NCBI GenBank assembly: GCA_002309035.1
Contig: DBWT01000047.1
Location: forward strand, 31,203 to 54,318
DNA length: 23,116 bases
Source of the DNA: Caryophanales bacterium UBA1231
GTDB lineage: Bacteria > Bacillota_I > Bacilli_A > ML615J-28 > CAG-313
Direction of reading: 5' to 3'
Made by a program: the position numbers and the translations under genes
The notes under the pieces: generated by a model
Seen by the model: the letters and a program-made list of their open reading frames with translations, nothing else
What the model was told of the DNA's origin: nothing
Databases searched by the model: none
Shown: piece after piece, positions 7,681 to 16,255 of the stretch
Position numbering within the stretch: the stretch's first letter is position 1
How the letters are laid out: each line of letters begins with the position of its first letter

Positions 7681-10092
7681 TTAATCACTTCCTTTCAATG
7701 ATGGATTAAGAGCATCTCTCAAGCCATTACCAAATAAATTAAATGAAATCATCATCAAGGCAATAATAACAGCTGGGAAGACAACCAAGAATGGTGCTTT
7801 TTCAAGATATTTTTGGTTTTCAGCCATCATAACACCGAATGATTGAACACCTTGTAAACCTAAGTTCAAATATGCAAGTGTTGCTTCACTAAAGATAACA
7901 CTTGGAATCATTAGGACACTACCAGTAATGATTGTACCTAATGAGTTTGGTAAAATATGTCTAAAGATTAGACGCATATCAGATGAACCTAAAGTACGTG
8001 ATGCAAGAACGTATTCACGTCCCTTGAAACGATAGAATTGAGTTCTTGTCCGTCCTGCTGTACCCATCCAACCTGTCATACATAGAGCTAGGAAGAATGT
8101 GAAGAAATTATTACCTAAGTGTAGAATACATAGAGTCATAATAACGATCCATGGAACACCAGATAAGATATCACAGAATCTTTCCATAAATAAGTCAACG
8201 TTACCACCAAAGTAACCACTTATTGAACCCCAAATTAGACCAAAAATGAAACAGAATGCTGCAGTACATACACCAAGTACTAGTGAAGTACGTAAACCTG
8301 AGAATGCTTTCTTAAACAAATCGTTTCCTGATGCATTAGTACCAAATAAGAAACGAGGCATTGAAGAATAACCAAGTTTAGCATAAGTTCTCATTTTACA
8401 TGTTACTTGGAATTTTTTATGAATTGGTGGAAGAGTCTTAAGAGTATCTACTAAGATTTCTTCGACAGGACAAGCATCACTTGTAATTTCATATGTAAAT
8501 TCCTTTGTAACATGATCAAAGCTATAAGTCATCCAACCTTTTTTAACATAATTATCGAATTCACTTGTTCCAACCAACATTTCATATGTATCATATACAG
8601 CAAGATAAGTATCATATCTAAAATCACAATAATATAATTCAGATTTATGAACACCTTTACGACCTGTACAATACCAATAATCATCAGATTGGTTGTCACG
8701 AATAACAACTTGTGTTGCATCAGTGAATGTTGTCTTACTAATTAATTCTTTTACAGGTTCATATTCAGCAATTTCAGGTTCACTAGCATCTTCGCCAGGG
8801 TCAACAGCTGATGTTTCAACTGTAATAGATTTAATTAAAATGTATTGTCTTGTTGTTTGAGCTTTTAAAACAAAACATAAGTGACCATTGACTACTTCTT
8901 CAATACCATAACTACTTAAAACATCAGTAACATTAATAGAGAATGTTCCAGTATCTTTACTAAATGGTTTAAGAATATAGTGACTAAATTTAGAACCAGA
9001 TCCATCATCTAGATTTGCTAAAGATTCATATGGAAGTTTTTTACCAGAACCTACGAAATTCCATTCGATGTTTTCTGTATCTTCATTAATTGATACTTCA
9101 ATATCAGACATATTTGGATGAAGAATAGTAGTAAACTCACCTTCATCAGAACAACGATATTGAACACTATTGGTTTCTTTATCATATTGAACTTCAACGA
9201 TTACTTCTTCGTCTTTTTCTTCAAGTAAATCTTGAACTTTAACATCAGTTAAAGTAAATTTGCTTTCACCAAGGTAACGCCATCCAACATATTGAACGAT
9301 TACCTTTTCTTCTTCGATTGTTTCTTCTTTATCGACAAGTGCAACCTCAACTAAATCTTTAACAAGCTCACGCCATGCATCTTCAGATTCAGCTGCTCTA
9401 CGCCAATAAACAACACCATCTTCAACTTTTGCAATTGTTGATTTAGCAACAGCAATAGAGATTTGATATTCACCTAATTGTTTTCCTGTTACATTGTCTT
9501 CATCATCAAGTGTAAATGTATAAACATAATTCTTTGATGGATCAAAGTCAACAAGTTTTGTATATAAAGACGCATCGTTAAGTTTAGAAATATTTTCATT
9601 TTCAAACATAATGAATCCATTATGTCCATATTTACTTGCTTGTTCAATTAAAGTTGGTTCACTATCAAGTTTAAGATCTCTAACCGCATTTACTTTATAA
9701 CCAGCAGGTGTTTGTTCTACAACATCATAAACAATACGCTCATGTTTTACTGTTCCATCCCAAAAGCCAAATCCAGCATTAAATAGTTTAGGTGCTAGGA
9801 AAGCTTCTGATTTACGAACAGTTTCGATATCTTTATTAGAAATCATTGGAACAATGATAGCTAATAAAATTAAGATACCTAAAATGATTGCACCAACAAC
9901 AGATGATTTGTTCTTTCTGAAACGTTTTAAAGCGTCCTTTAAGAAAGTTGTTGGTTTAGTGTCTAATTTTTTATCAAAAATTTTAACATCTGATTGAACT
10001 AATTCAAAATCTTCTTTTGATAGTCCTTTTTGTTCTTCAACATTTTCACTTGGAGCGTTCACTTCAAATAATTCTTTTTCATTATTTTCCAT
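7681..10092 (-). CDS. oppC: Oligopeptide ABC transporter permease OppC with ~490-residue insertion
   Basis: OppC is one of the two membrane subunits of the importer. The usual family length is about 300 residues; this one has 803. Residues 1-62 are cytoplasmic and acidic, and the first membrane helix is at about 63-85. The family-typical LFGTNASGNDLFKK begins near 582, followed by five or so further helices. The EAA coupling motif is in GREYVLASRTLGSSDMRLIF (about 691-710). The stretch of about 490 residues between helix 1 and the permease core (nt about 8353-9837) is polar, acidic and rich in beta-prone segments. By topology it should lie outside the cell. It contains a region (about 340-430) reading like a jelly-roll or carbohydrate-binding fold, but this is only an impression. 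Start and oppB stop overlap as TAATG. Confidence 0.93.
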   Translation of the reverse strand: MENNEKELFEVNAPSENVEEQKGLSKEDFELVQSDVKIFDKKLDTKPTTFLKDALKRFRKNKSSVVGAIILGILILLAIIVPMISNKDIETVRKSEAFLAPKLFNAGFGFWDGTVKHERIVYDVVEQTPAGYKVNAVRDLKLDSEPTLIEQASKYGHNGFIMFENENISKLNDASLYTKLVDFDPSKNYVYTFTLDDEDNVTGKQLGEYQISIAVAKSTIAKVEDGVVYWRRAAESEDAWRELVKDLVEVALVDKEETIEEEKVIVQYVGWRYLGESKFTLTDVKVQDLLEEKDEEVIVEVQYDKETNSVQYRCSDEGEFTTILHPNMSDIEVSINEDTENIEWNFVGSGKKLPYESLANLDDGSGSKFSHYILKPFSKDTGTFSINVTDVLSSYGIEEVVNGHLCFVLKAQTTRQYILIKSITVETSAVDPGEDASEPEIAEYEPVKELISKTTFTDATQVVIRDNQSDDYWYCTGRKGVHKSELYYCDFRYDTYLAVYDTYEMLVGTSEFDNYVKKGWMTYSFDHVTKEFTYEITSDACPVEEILVDTLKTLPPIHKKFQVTCKMRTYAKLGYSSMPRFLFGTNASGNDLFKKAFSGLRTSLVLGVCTAAFCFIFGLIWGSISGYFGGNVDLFMERFCDILSGVPWIVIMTLCILHLGNNFFTFFLALCMTGWMGTAGRTRTQFYRFKGREYVLASRTLGSSDMRLIFRHILPNSLGTIITGSVLMIPSVIFSEATLAYLNLGLQGVQSFGVMMAENQKYLEKAPFLVVFPAVIIALMMISFNLFGNGLRDALNPSLKGSD

Positions 10093-11159
10093 TATTTCTT
10101 CGCCCCCATTCTTATTCTAGGATCGATAAATCCATAAGAAATATCAAGGACTACACCGGCAAGCAAACTAATTGTTGTGAAAATCGCCATATCAACGAAT
10201 AGAATATTATAGTCTTTTGCTGAAAGTGATTCAATAAATAGTTTACCAATACCAGGTATACCATATAGATTTTCTAGAATCATTGATCCACCTAAAATTC
10301 CAATAAATTCTGATAAGATTGATGGGAAAATAGGAACCATCGCATTTTTCATCGCATGACGCATGATTGATTGTTTACGTGTTAAACCTTTTGTTCTGGC
10401 AAGTAATAAATATTCACTTTCCATAACTTCACAAAGTTCAGCACGAACATAACGACAGTATCCACAAATCGAACCAAATGATGCACAGAAAACCGGAAGG
10501 ATATAACCTTTTATTTTCGTGGATGTTTTAGCCGTCAGATTAGGCCATTGAGAAGGCAAGAGTTTTGTTTTATAACATAAGCCCAGCATTAAAAGAGTAA
10601 TCAAAACGAAACCAGGTATAGAAATAAAAATCATAACCGAAGTTGAGATGATGTGGTCTGTCATTGTATTCTTTTTTAATGCCGCCCAAATACCTAAAGC
10701 AATACCAACTGGGACAGAAACTATTACTGATAAGATATTAATTCTAATCGAATATTTTAGTTTTTCCCCAATGATAACAGAGGCTCTAACATTAGGTTGT
10801 ATTCTACGAGATGTACCCCAGTCAAAGTGGAATAAAATATTTTTTATCCAGTTTTTGTACTGAGTCATAACAGGCACTTTGTAATAATAAACATCAACAG
10901 AGTCATTTTTTCCTGTTTGTTCATTAAATACTAATTTTGTTGTTCTGAATAGGAAATTTCCATATTCAGGATGTTCAGCTCCTTCAAAACGATAAACATA
11001 ACCTAAATGTACTTGGTCATCATAATAAGCAATTTGCGTTGTTATTTGACCAATTGGTCTGTCTTCACGAAGTAATTTAATAAGAATAAATGTCAAAGAT
11101 AAAATAATTACACTTGTCACTAGGGCAAGCCCGATTCTTTTTAAAACATATTTAAACAT
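10092..11159 (-). CDS. oppB: Oligopeptide ABC transporter permease OppB
   Basis: OppB is the second membrane subunit. The start chosen is ATG 11159 (355 residues), because AGGAGG lies 8 nt upstream. An in-frame start 33 nt earlier would put that site inside the gene. Helix 1 is at about residues 9-30. An extracellular loop of about 75 residues (31-105, with IAYYDDQVHLGYVYRF) leads to the typical HFDWGTSRRIQPNVRASVI entry of the permease domain. The EAA coupling motif is near SEYLLLARTKGLTRKQSIMR (248-267), and the family's C-terminal GIPGIGKLF and DPRIRMG are present. The loop is longer than in many OppB proteins but far smaller than in OppC. It is separated from oppA by about 108 nt with a hairpin. 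Confidence 0.94.
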   Translation of the reverse strand: MFKYVLKRIGLALVTSVIILSLTFILIKLLREDRPIGQITTQIAYYDDQVHLGYVYRFEGAEHPEYGNFLFRTTKLVFNEQTGKNDSVDVYYYKVPVMTQYKNWIKNILFHFDWGTSRRIQPNVRASVIIGEKLKYSIRINILSVIVSVPVGIALGIWAALKKNTMTDHIISTSVMIFISIPGFVLITLLMLGLCYKTKLLPSQWPNLTAKTSTKIKGYILPVFCASFGSICGYCRYVRAELCEVMESEYLLLARTKGLTRKQSIMRHAMKNAMVPIFPSILSEFIGILGGSMILENLYGIPGIGKLFIESLSAKDYNILFVDMAIFTTISLLAGVVLDISYGFIDPRIRMGAKK

Positions 11160-11185
11160 TATTCTATCCTCCTTTTTATAAAGAT

Positions 11186-11223
11186 AAGGCAACTAGAGGG
11201 GGATTACCACCCTAATTGCCCTT
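11186..11223 (-). promoter_or_regulatory. Intercistronic hairpin between oppA and oppB
   Basis: On the minus strand AAGGGCAA pairs with TTGCCTT (7 pairs including one G-U) around an inner AGGG/CCCC helix. A T-poor tail (ATCTTTATAAAA) follows, before the oppB ribosome binding site. Without a proper T-tract it is more likely an mRNA-stabilising or partial attenuation structure than a full terminator. Such elements commonly let the binding protein be made in excess over the permeases. Confidence 0.5.
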
Positions 11224-11267
11224 ACTTATTATTTAAAAATCAATTATTATTACTTTGAAAGTTTTGA

Positions 11268-13934
11268 TTAAGCTAAATCAAAGTATACAGACTTGTAATA
11301 ACCAAATCCAGATTCGTTACCGAATTCAATTGCATTACAATAAACGTCTAGACCATAAGTGTCATTTAAGTTAAATGCTGCAAGATCTTCAGCTGTTAAA
11401 GTAACAGTAATCTTATATCCGCCTTCAACTGCTTCACAAACAGAATCAACTAGCCATTCATCATATTCACCTTCTGCATCATAACCGAACCAAACGATCA
11501 TAACGTCTTCTAATGCACAATCTTCAGCAACTACAGCTGTGATAACAACTTCTTGTCCATCACCAGCAACAGAAGCTTTTGCAGAGAATTGGAATGCAGG
11601 TTGGTTAGCACCACGTACTGCAGCAGCAGTACCATTAGCAGCTAGATATAAAGCGTCAAATGACCAACGTAATCCGTTGTAAACTAAGATATCAGCATTT
11701 GGATCATTAGTATCAGTACCCCAGTTAAGAGTAAAGTTACCAGAAATGTCTTGGTCAGCAGATAATACACTTAAGAATCCAAGTGGGTTAAGAGAATCAC
11801 CAGAAATAGATCCGAAACCTAAGTCGTATTGACCTGGCATTAATTTACCATAGTAAACATCACTCCATTGGTTACCTACCCAGAATTCAGTTTCTAGTTT
11901 GTAGCAACCGCCTGAAACGCTAGCATCGTTGAATGCTGTTTCGAAATATTGAGCGATTTCTTTATGATATAATTCTTCATGTGTTGGATACATCCAAGCA
12001 ATTTGTAAATTAATAATTGTTGGCTTTTCAGGAGTACCTCTTTCATATTTACCTTCAGCTTCTAATTCTAATAAAGCGATACGGAAATATTCACGAGCTA
12101 ATTCTAGGTTGTAACCATATTCAGTATTTTCATTTAATCTTGCAACTGCAGCTTCGTGAGCTGATGTGCTATTGTATGAAATACCATTTTCACCATCACT
12201 CATATAGTTAGATGAGAAATAGTTAACTGATGGAACAGAACCACGAGCAGATGAGAATTCTAAACGGTTAATTGAATAGCTTAAAGCTCTAACGAAGTGT
12301 GGGTTAGATAGAGCTGGTTCAACATCCCAGTATTCATCTTTGTCAGTTTGTGTAACTGTACCATTAACACCGAATAATTTTTCCCAAACTTCTGGAGTAC
12401 AAGCATTAACATTTAGTTTGAAGTTAGATGAACCTTTAGTTTGTCTTGTACGAGGGTCACTCTTATATTCATTTAAGTAATCTTGAGGAATACCAGCAGC
12501 ATCGATATGACCTGCTAAGAATTCTTTTATACCTAAGTTAGGGTCTTCTTGAGCACCTGGTAAAATGTTGATATGAACACCTTTGATAGAGAATTTAGTA
12601 TCAGCATATACATAGTAAGGGTTCTTCTTGTATACTACTTGTTGGTCAGCGTCCCAAGCTTCAAGAGTATAAGAACCTAATGATAATGAGTTATCAACAG
12701 GAGTTTCACTCTTGTCAGCATTGTAACCTAAGTAATTTTCAACTGTTACTAAGTCAATGAATTCTTGAGGAATTGGCATGTATAAGCTTGAAGAAATGTA
12801 ATACATTGCATAATATGGAGTTAATGCAACATCGAATGATACTTCGAAGTATGTCTTGCCTTCTTCTTCATATACTTTAACACCAACAGTTGAGAAATCG
12901 CCATCATCAGGTGATGCAGCAGTTGCATCATAGTATGCTTTTGCACCTGTGATAGGAGCTTTCTTATCATTTGCTAATTCTGAACCACGATATAAACCAT
13001 TAGATTGAGTTAATAATAGTTTAAATGGAGTTAGATAGTCTTCAGCAGCAACGCCTCTACCATTGAATGCAGCACGTGATGGAATTGTTGAATTAGTGTT
13101 ATACTTAAGATCTTCGCCAACTCTTACTTGCATACGGAATACTTTAGCTTGACCATTTTCATCTAAGCCACCAACTGGTTGTGGTTTTTCATATGCTAAT
13201 TCAGGAATCCAATCATAACCATCTTTTGTTTCATTCATGAAATTAGTTACGAATGAAGCACCAAAGTAACCATAATAGTCACCAACTTGTGAACCTTGGT
13301 CATTTAGATAGTTAGCTGTACCTGGATCACTTGAATCAAATGAGTGATAGTATTCTTTCCATGCAGCGTTTTCTTCGTATTCTAATTCGCCGTTGATTGA
13401 ACCTTCAGCTAATGTACCGAAACCGTAACCTACGATGTATACTTCTGTACCTAGAGTAACACGGTCACTATACATTACATAACCACCATTTTCAAATAGT
13501 GAAATACCAGTAATACCATTTCTAACTGCATAAGCTTCTAGAATACCTAAAATTTCAGTCTTTTCAGCTTGTGATAAACCTGAGAATGTATATACGCCAT
13601 TAGCTAGAGGGATGCAGTTTGCGATAGCTTGTTTAGCAGTTTTAAATGCGCTTTGAACAGCTTTAACTGATTTTGCAGCTTTAATTGCTTCTTCACCAGA
13701 TTTTTCTTGGTTTACGCATCTTCTATAAACAGTATCAGAAACTTGACCTTCAATACCTTTTAATACATATTGTAAGTCATCAATTACATAACCTTTGTAA
13801 TCTTCTAGTTCTTCGTTAACATCACCGCTTGGTTCAGGATCGTCAGTACTACCACCGCCGAAATCACAAGAAGCAGCAAGAACGCCTACGAATAATAAGC
13901 AAAGAACTAATAAACTTCTTTTAAAAAATTTCAT
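11268..13934 (-). CDS. oppA: Oligopeptide-binding lipoprotein OppA, enlarged
   Basis: OppA captures extracellular peptides for the OppBCDF importer. The signal peptide ends in lipobox LAASC (Cys23), so it is a surface lipoprotein, followed by a Gly/Ser/Asp-rich linker. A helical stretch (about 40-130) precedes the family-5 solute-binding domain, which starts near GITGISLFENGGYVMYSDRV (about 141-160). Later family-typical segments include YTLEAWDADQQVVYKKNPYY and VHINILPGAQEDP. The last 111 residues (778-888; nt 11271-11603) look like a separate beta-sandwich (KASVAGDGQEVVITAVVAED, ending YYKSVYFDLA). Total length is 888 residues against roughly 520-560 for classical OppA. The start has a strong AGGAGG 5 nt upstream. 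It is first in the operon, behind a consensus promoter. Peptide rather than other ligand is inferred from the linked opp genes. Confidence 0.9.
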   Translation of the reverse strand: MKFFKRSLLVLCLLFVGVLAASCDFGGGSTDDPEPSGDVNEELEDYKGYVIDDLQYVLKGIEGQVSDTVYRRCVNQEKSGEEAIKAAKSVKAVQSAFKTAKQAIANCIPLANGVYTFSGLSQAEKTEILGILEAYAVRNGITGISLFENGGYVMYSDRVTLGTEVYIVGYGFGTLAEGSINGELEYEENAAWKEYYHSFDSSDPGTANYLNDQGSQVGDYYGYFGASFVTNFMNETKDGYDWIPELAYEKPQPVGGLDENGQAKVFRMQVRVGEDLKYNTNSTIPSRAAFNGRGVAAEDYLTPFKLLLTQSNGLYRGSELANDKKAPITGAKAYYDATAASPDDGDFSTVGVKVYEEEGKTYFEVSFDVALTPYYAMYYISSSLYMPIPQEFIDLVTVENYLGYNADKSETPVDNSLSLGSYTLEAWDADQQVVYKKNPYYVYADTKFSIKGVHINILPGAQEDPNLGIKEFLAGHIDAAGIPQDYLNEYKSDPRTRQTKGSSNFKLNVNACTPEVWEKLFGVNGTVTQTDKDEYWDVEPALSNPHFVRALSYSINRLEFSSARGSVPSVNYFSSNYMSDGENGISYNSTSAHEAAVARLNENTEYGYNLELAREYFRIALLELEAEGKYERGTPEKPTIINLQIAWMYPTHEELYHKEIAQYFETAFNDASVSGGCYKLETEFWVGNQWSDVYYGKLMPGQYDLGFGSISGDSLNPLGFLSVLSADQDISGNFTLNWGTDTNDPNADILVYNGLRWSFDALYLAANGTAAAVRGANQPAFQFSAKASVAGDGQEVVITAVVAEDCALEDVMIVWFGYDAEGEYDEWLVDSVCEAVEGGYKITVTLTAEDLAAFNLNDTYGLDVYCNAIEFGNESGFGYYKSVYFDLA

Positions 13935-14022
13935 ATTTTCCTCCTATAAATTTTTTACTTTTTTAGTTTGAATAAACATGCATAATTGCTCTTAATCCAC
14001 ATTTATGTCTATGTTTACCTAT

Positions 14023-14051
14023 ATTTTACTTGAAAATGAAAAAATTGTCAA
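14023..14051 (-). promoter_or_regulatory. Consensus promoter of the opp operon
   Basis: On the minus strand there is a perfect TTGACA (14046-14051), exactly 17 nt of AT-rich spacer, and TAAAAT (14023-14028, 5/6). Transcription should start near 14016, giving a leader of about 80 nt. GGTAAACAT at the expected 5' end can pair with ATGTTTATT at 13971-13979, which would form a 5'-terminal stem-loop. This is the strongest promoter in the window. Confidence 0.82.
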
Positions 14052-14061
14052 CTTTTTCATT

Positions 14062-14082
14062 ACGTTTTACTCATTAAAACGT
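14062..14082 (-). promoter_or_regulatory. 21-bp operator-like dyad with overlapping cre-like site upstream of oppA
   Basis: A perfect 8-bp inverted repeat, ACGTTTTA and TAAAACGT around 5 nt, ends 10 nt upstream of the -35. Overlapping it at 14072-14088, the minus strand reads ATGCAAACGTTTTAATG. Counting all 17 positions, this matches the CcpA catabolite-responsive consensus WTGNAARCGNWWWCAWW except at the C near the right end and the final W. Either a dimeric regulator or CcpA could bind. The position upstream of -35 would favour activation or modulation over simple blocking. The protein is unknown. Confidence 0.55.
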
Positions 14083-14146
14083 TTGCATTATTTTCATTTT
14101 TTCATCTTTTATTATCGTTTTAATTGTAATAAAAAATTAGTTTGAT

Positions 14147-14187
14147 AAAAAAAGTTAATTCAGCTATCAATTATAGCCAAATTAACT
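14147..14187 (-). terminator. Rho-independent terminator of miaB
   Basis: The stem AGTTAATT / AATTAACT continues past a CA/CA internal mismatch into GCTAT / ATAGC with a 5-nt loop. On the minus strand a run of seven T follows. It begins 7 nt after the miaB stop. The rest of the 259-nt gap to oppA (13935-14193) holds the opp promoter, dyad and leader, and I see no gene in it. Confidence 0.9.
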
Positions 14188-14193
14188 CAATAT

Positions 14194-15645
14194 TTATTTG
14201 TCAATAATTTCCCCTAGCAAATGCCAACTGAAAGCTTTAGTGATTTTGACATTGACAATTCTTCCAATTAGTGAATCATCACCTTTGAAATTTACTAGCT
14301 TATTGTGTTCAGTGTATCCAGTTAGCATCTCTGGATTAGTCTTACTATATCCTTCAACCAATACTTTAACATTTTGATTTTCAAAACGAAGATTACCTTT
14401 ATATGTGTATTCATTTACTACTTCGTTTAAATTATATAAGCGTTCTTTCTTTTCATCTTCACTTAAAGGATTAGGATATGTTGCTGCTGGTGTGCCAATT
14501 CGTGGTGAATAGATAAATGTAAATGCGCCTTCGAATTCGATTGTTTTAACTAGTTCGATTGTATCTAGATATTGTTCATATGTTTCACCAGGGAATGCAA
14601 CAATAATATCAGTTGTAATTGAAATACCCGGAACCTTTTCTTTTAATTTCTGCATTTTAAGAATATATTCTTCTTTAGTATATTTCCGATTCATTCGTTT
14701 TAATACTTCATTGTTACCAGACTGAACTGGGAGATGAAGATGTGGCATAATATTACCACCTAAAGCCATGGCCTCGATTGTGTCATCATCAAAATCACGA
14801 GGATGTGATGTTGTATATCTAATGCGTGGAATGTTTACTTCATGTAGAGCTTTCAATAGTTGAGCAAAACCATGTTCTAAACCTAAATCATTACCATAAG
14901 CATTGACATTTTGACCTAAAAGTGTAACCTCTTGATAACCTTTAGAAGCTAACTCTTTAACTTCATTGATGATATCTTCTGGCTTTCTTGATCTTTCTTT
15001 ACCTCTTGTGTATGGAACGATACAATAAGTACAAAATTCATCACAACCATACATAATATCAACCCAAGCTTTATATGGATGATCTCTATTCTTTGGAATA
15101 TTTTCATAAATGTCACCTTCATATGACATGACATCTATAACTTTTTTACCTTCCAAAGCAAGTTTCATATAATATGCCAAATTGTTAATATTGTGTGTAC
15201 CAAAGATTAAATCAACATGAGTATATTTCTTTTGAATTAATTCAATAGTGGCTTCTTCTTGCATCATGCAGCCACAAAGGCCAATAATTAAATTAGGATT
15301 TTTATTCTTGATTTTTTTAATTCTTCCTAATTCACCAAATACTCTGTTTTCAGCATTTTCTCTAATACAACAAGTATTGTAGATAATAACATCTGCTGTA
15401 TCTAAATCAGTTGCTTCTACAAAACCAATCTTTATTAAAATACCACTGATTTTCTCACTATCAGAAAGATTACCTTGACACCCAAAAGTAATTACTTTGT
15501 ATGTTTTACCATTGCCGATATTTAAAAATGAATCATCCAATTCATATTTTAAATATTTCGTTTCATGTTGCAATCTTTTACGAGCAAGTTTTAAATCTGG
15601 TTTATTAAGAAGACCATATTCCTTTTTAGTTTTTATTTTATTCAT
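14194..15645 (-). CDS. miaB: tRNA-2-methylthio-N6-isopentenyladenosine37 synthase (MiaB)
   Basis: MiaB adds a methylthio group to i6A37 of tRNAs reading UNN codons, using two [4Fe-4S] clusters and SAM. The 483-residue protein has the N-terminal methylthiotransferase domain with cluster cysteines in TFGCQGNLSDSE (Cys56), YNTCCIREN (Cys92) and GCMMQE (Cys126). The radical-SAM motif CDEFCTYC (Cys201, 205, 208) is followed by IVPYTRGKERSR. A TRAM domain lies at the C-terminus (about 415-480). The motif GCQxNxxDSE and the full length favour MiaB over MtaB or RimO. The gene overlaps the upstream acetyltransferase by 8 nt, with GGAG 10 nt before the ATG. Proximity to rny-ymdB matches the order known in Bacillus subtilis. 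Confidence 0.95.
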   Translation of the reverse strand: MNKIKTKKEYGLLNKPDLKLARKRLQHETKYLKYELDDSFLNIGNGKTYKVITFGCQGNLSDSEKISGILIKIGFVEATDLDTADVIIYNTCCIRENAENRVFGELGRIKKIKNKNPNLIIGLCGCMMQEEATIELIQKKYTHVDLIFGTHNINNLAYYMKLALEGKKVIDVMSYEGDIYENIPKNRDHPYKAWVDIMYGCDEFCTYCIVPYTRGKERSRKPEDIINEVKELASKGYQEVTLLGQNVNAYGNDLGLEHGFAQLLKALHEVNIPRIRYTTSHPRDFDDDTIEAMALGGNIMPHLHLPVQSGNNEVLKRMNRKYTKEEYILKMQKLKEKVPGISITTDIIVAFPGETYEQYLDTIELVKTIEFEGAFTFIYSPRIGTPAATYPNPLSEDEKKERLYNLNEVVNEYTYKGNLRFENQNVKVLVEGYSKTNPEMLTGYTEHNKLVNFKGDDSLIGRIVNVKITKAFSWHLLGEIIDK

Positions 15646-16201
15646 AAAAATGTTGCTCCTTTAAAGCAAAATATTGTTCATTTGTCATTGCATAAACTTT
15701 ACAATCAAAAATCATACCATCATATCTTAAATATGATTGATGAGCAATACCCTCATATGTCATATGTAATTTTTGACAAACACGTTCTGATTGATGATTG
15801 AAATCAAACAAGCAAACCATAATACGTACCATTTTAAGTTGTTCAAAAGCCCACTTTAAAACAGCTTTACCTGCTTCAACAACAATGCCTTGGCCCCAAT
15901 AATCACTATTTAAACTATAGCCTAATTCACATTTGAAATGTTGTTGGATATTGAATAGTTCAATAGATCCTATCATCTTACCACTTTCTTTCAATGTTAT
16001 AGCAAAAGGTCCAAAACCTGTTCTGATGCCTTGCGATACCATTAAATCAATCACAACTTTTGTCTCTTCAATTGATTGATGGGGAGCCCAGCCAGCTAAA
16101 GGACCAATATTAGGTCTATGAGAATATTCAAACATGTCATAGACATCACTTTTATTAATTGGACGTAAAATTAAACGTTGTGTTTCGATAATTGGAAGCA
16201 T
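15638..16201 (-). CDS. GNAT-family N-acetyltransferase (RimJ/RimL type)
   Basis: This 187-residue cytoplasmic acetyltransferase has an unknown acceptor. It opens with the RimJ/RimL-type ETQRLILRPINKSDVYDMFE and continues with GPFAITLKESGKMIGSIELF. The acetyl-CoA region is LGYSLNSDYWGQGIVVEAGK, then a C-terminal half with ENLH-like SERVCQKLHMTYEG (cf. SxrvleKlGfxxEG). The likely ribosome binding site is GAAAGGA. The C-terminal codons overlap the miaB start by 8 nt, so the two are coupled. A terminator-like hairpin lies just upstream, leaving only 15 nt before the ATG with no room for an independent promoter; expression may therefore depend on read-through from rny-ymdB. Acetylation of a ribosomal protein N-terminus or of a small molecule are both possible. 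Confidence 0.88.
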   Translation of the reverse strand: MLPIIETQRLILRPINKSDVYDMFEYSHRPNIGPLAGWAPHQSIEETKVVIDLMVSQGIRTGFGPFAITLKESGKMIGSIELFNIQQHFKCELGYSLNSDYWGQGIVVEAGKAVLKWAFEQLKMVRIMVCLFDFNHQSERVCQKLHMTYEGIAHQSYLRYDGMIFDCKVYAMTNEQYFALKEQHFYE

Positions 16202-16215
16202 GATGATTCCTTTCT

Positions 16216-16255
16216 AAAAATAGTTGGTAATACTTACGAATAAGTATTTGCCAAC
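16216..16255 (-). terminator. Terminator-like hairpin between ymdB and the acetyltransferase gene
   Basis: On the minus strand GTTGG-CA-AATACTTA-TTCG-TAAGTATT-A-CCAAC forms a long stem with a stable UUCG-type tetraloop. A few nucleotides on, TTTTT follows. It starts 9 nt after the ymdB stop. It could reduce, rather than abolish, transcription into the acetyltransferase and miaB genes. Confidence 0.75.

Noticed and set aside
7681..7688. oppD starting at GTG 7688 and overlapping oppC
   Set aside because: The AAAGGAAG site abuts that GTG. ATG 7679 is 9 nt from the site and gives the normal 1-nt spacing seen at the other opp junctions.
11160..11192. Longer oppB N-terminus
   Set aside because: The extra 11 codons cover the AGGAGG ribosome binding site and an untranslated stretch; the family's N-terminus fits ATG 11159.
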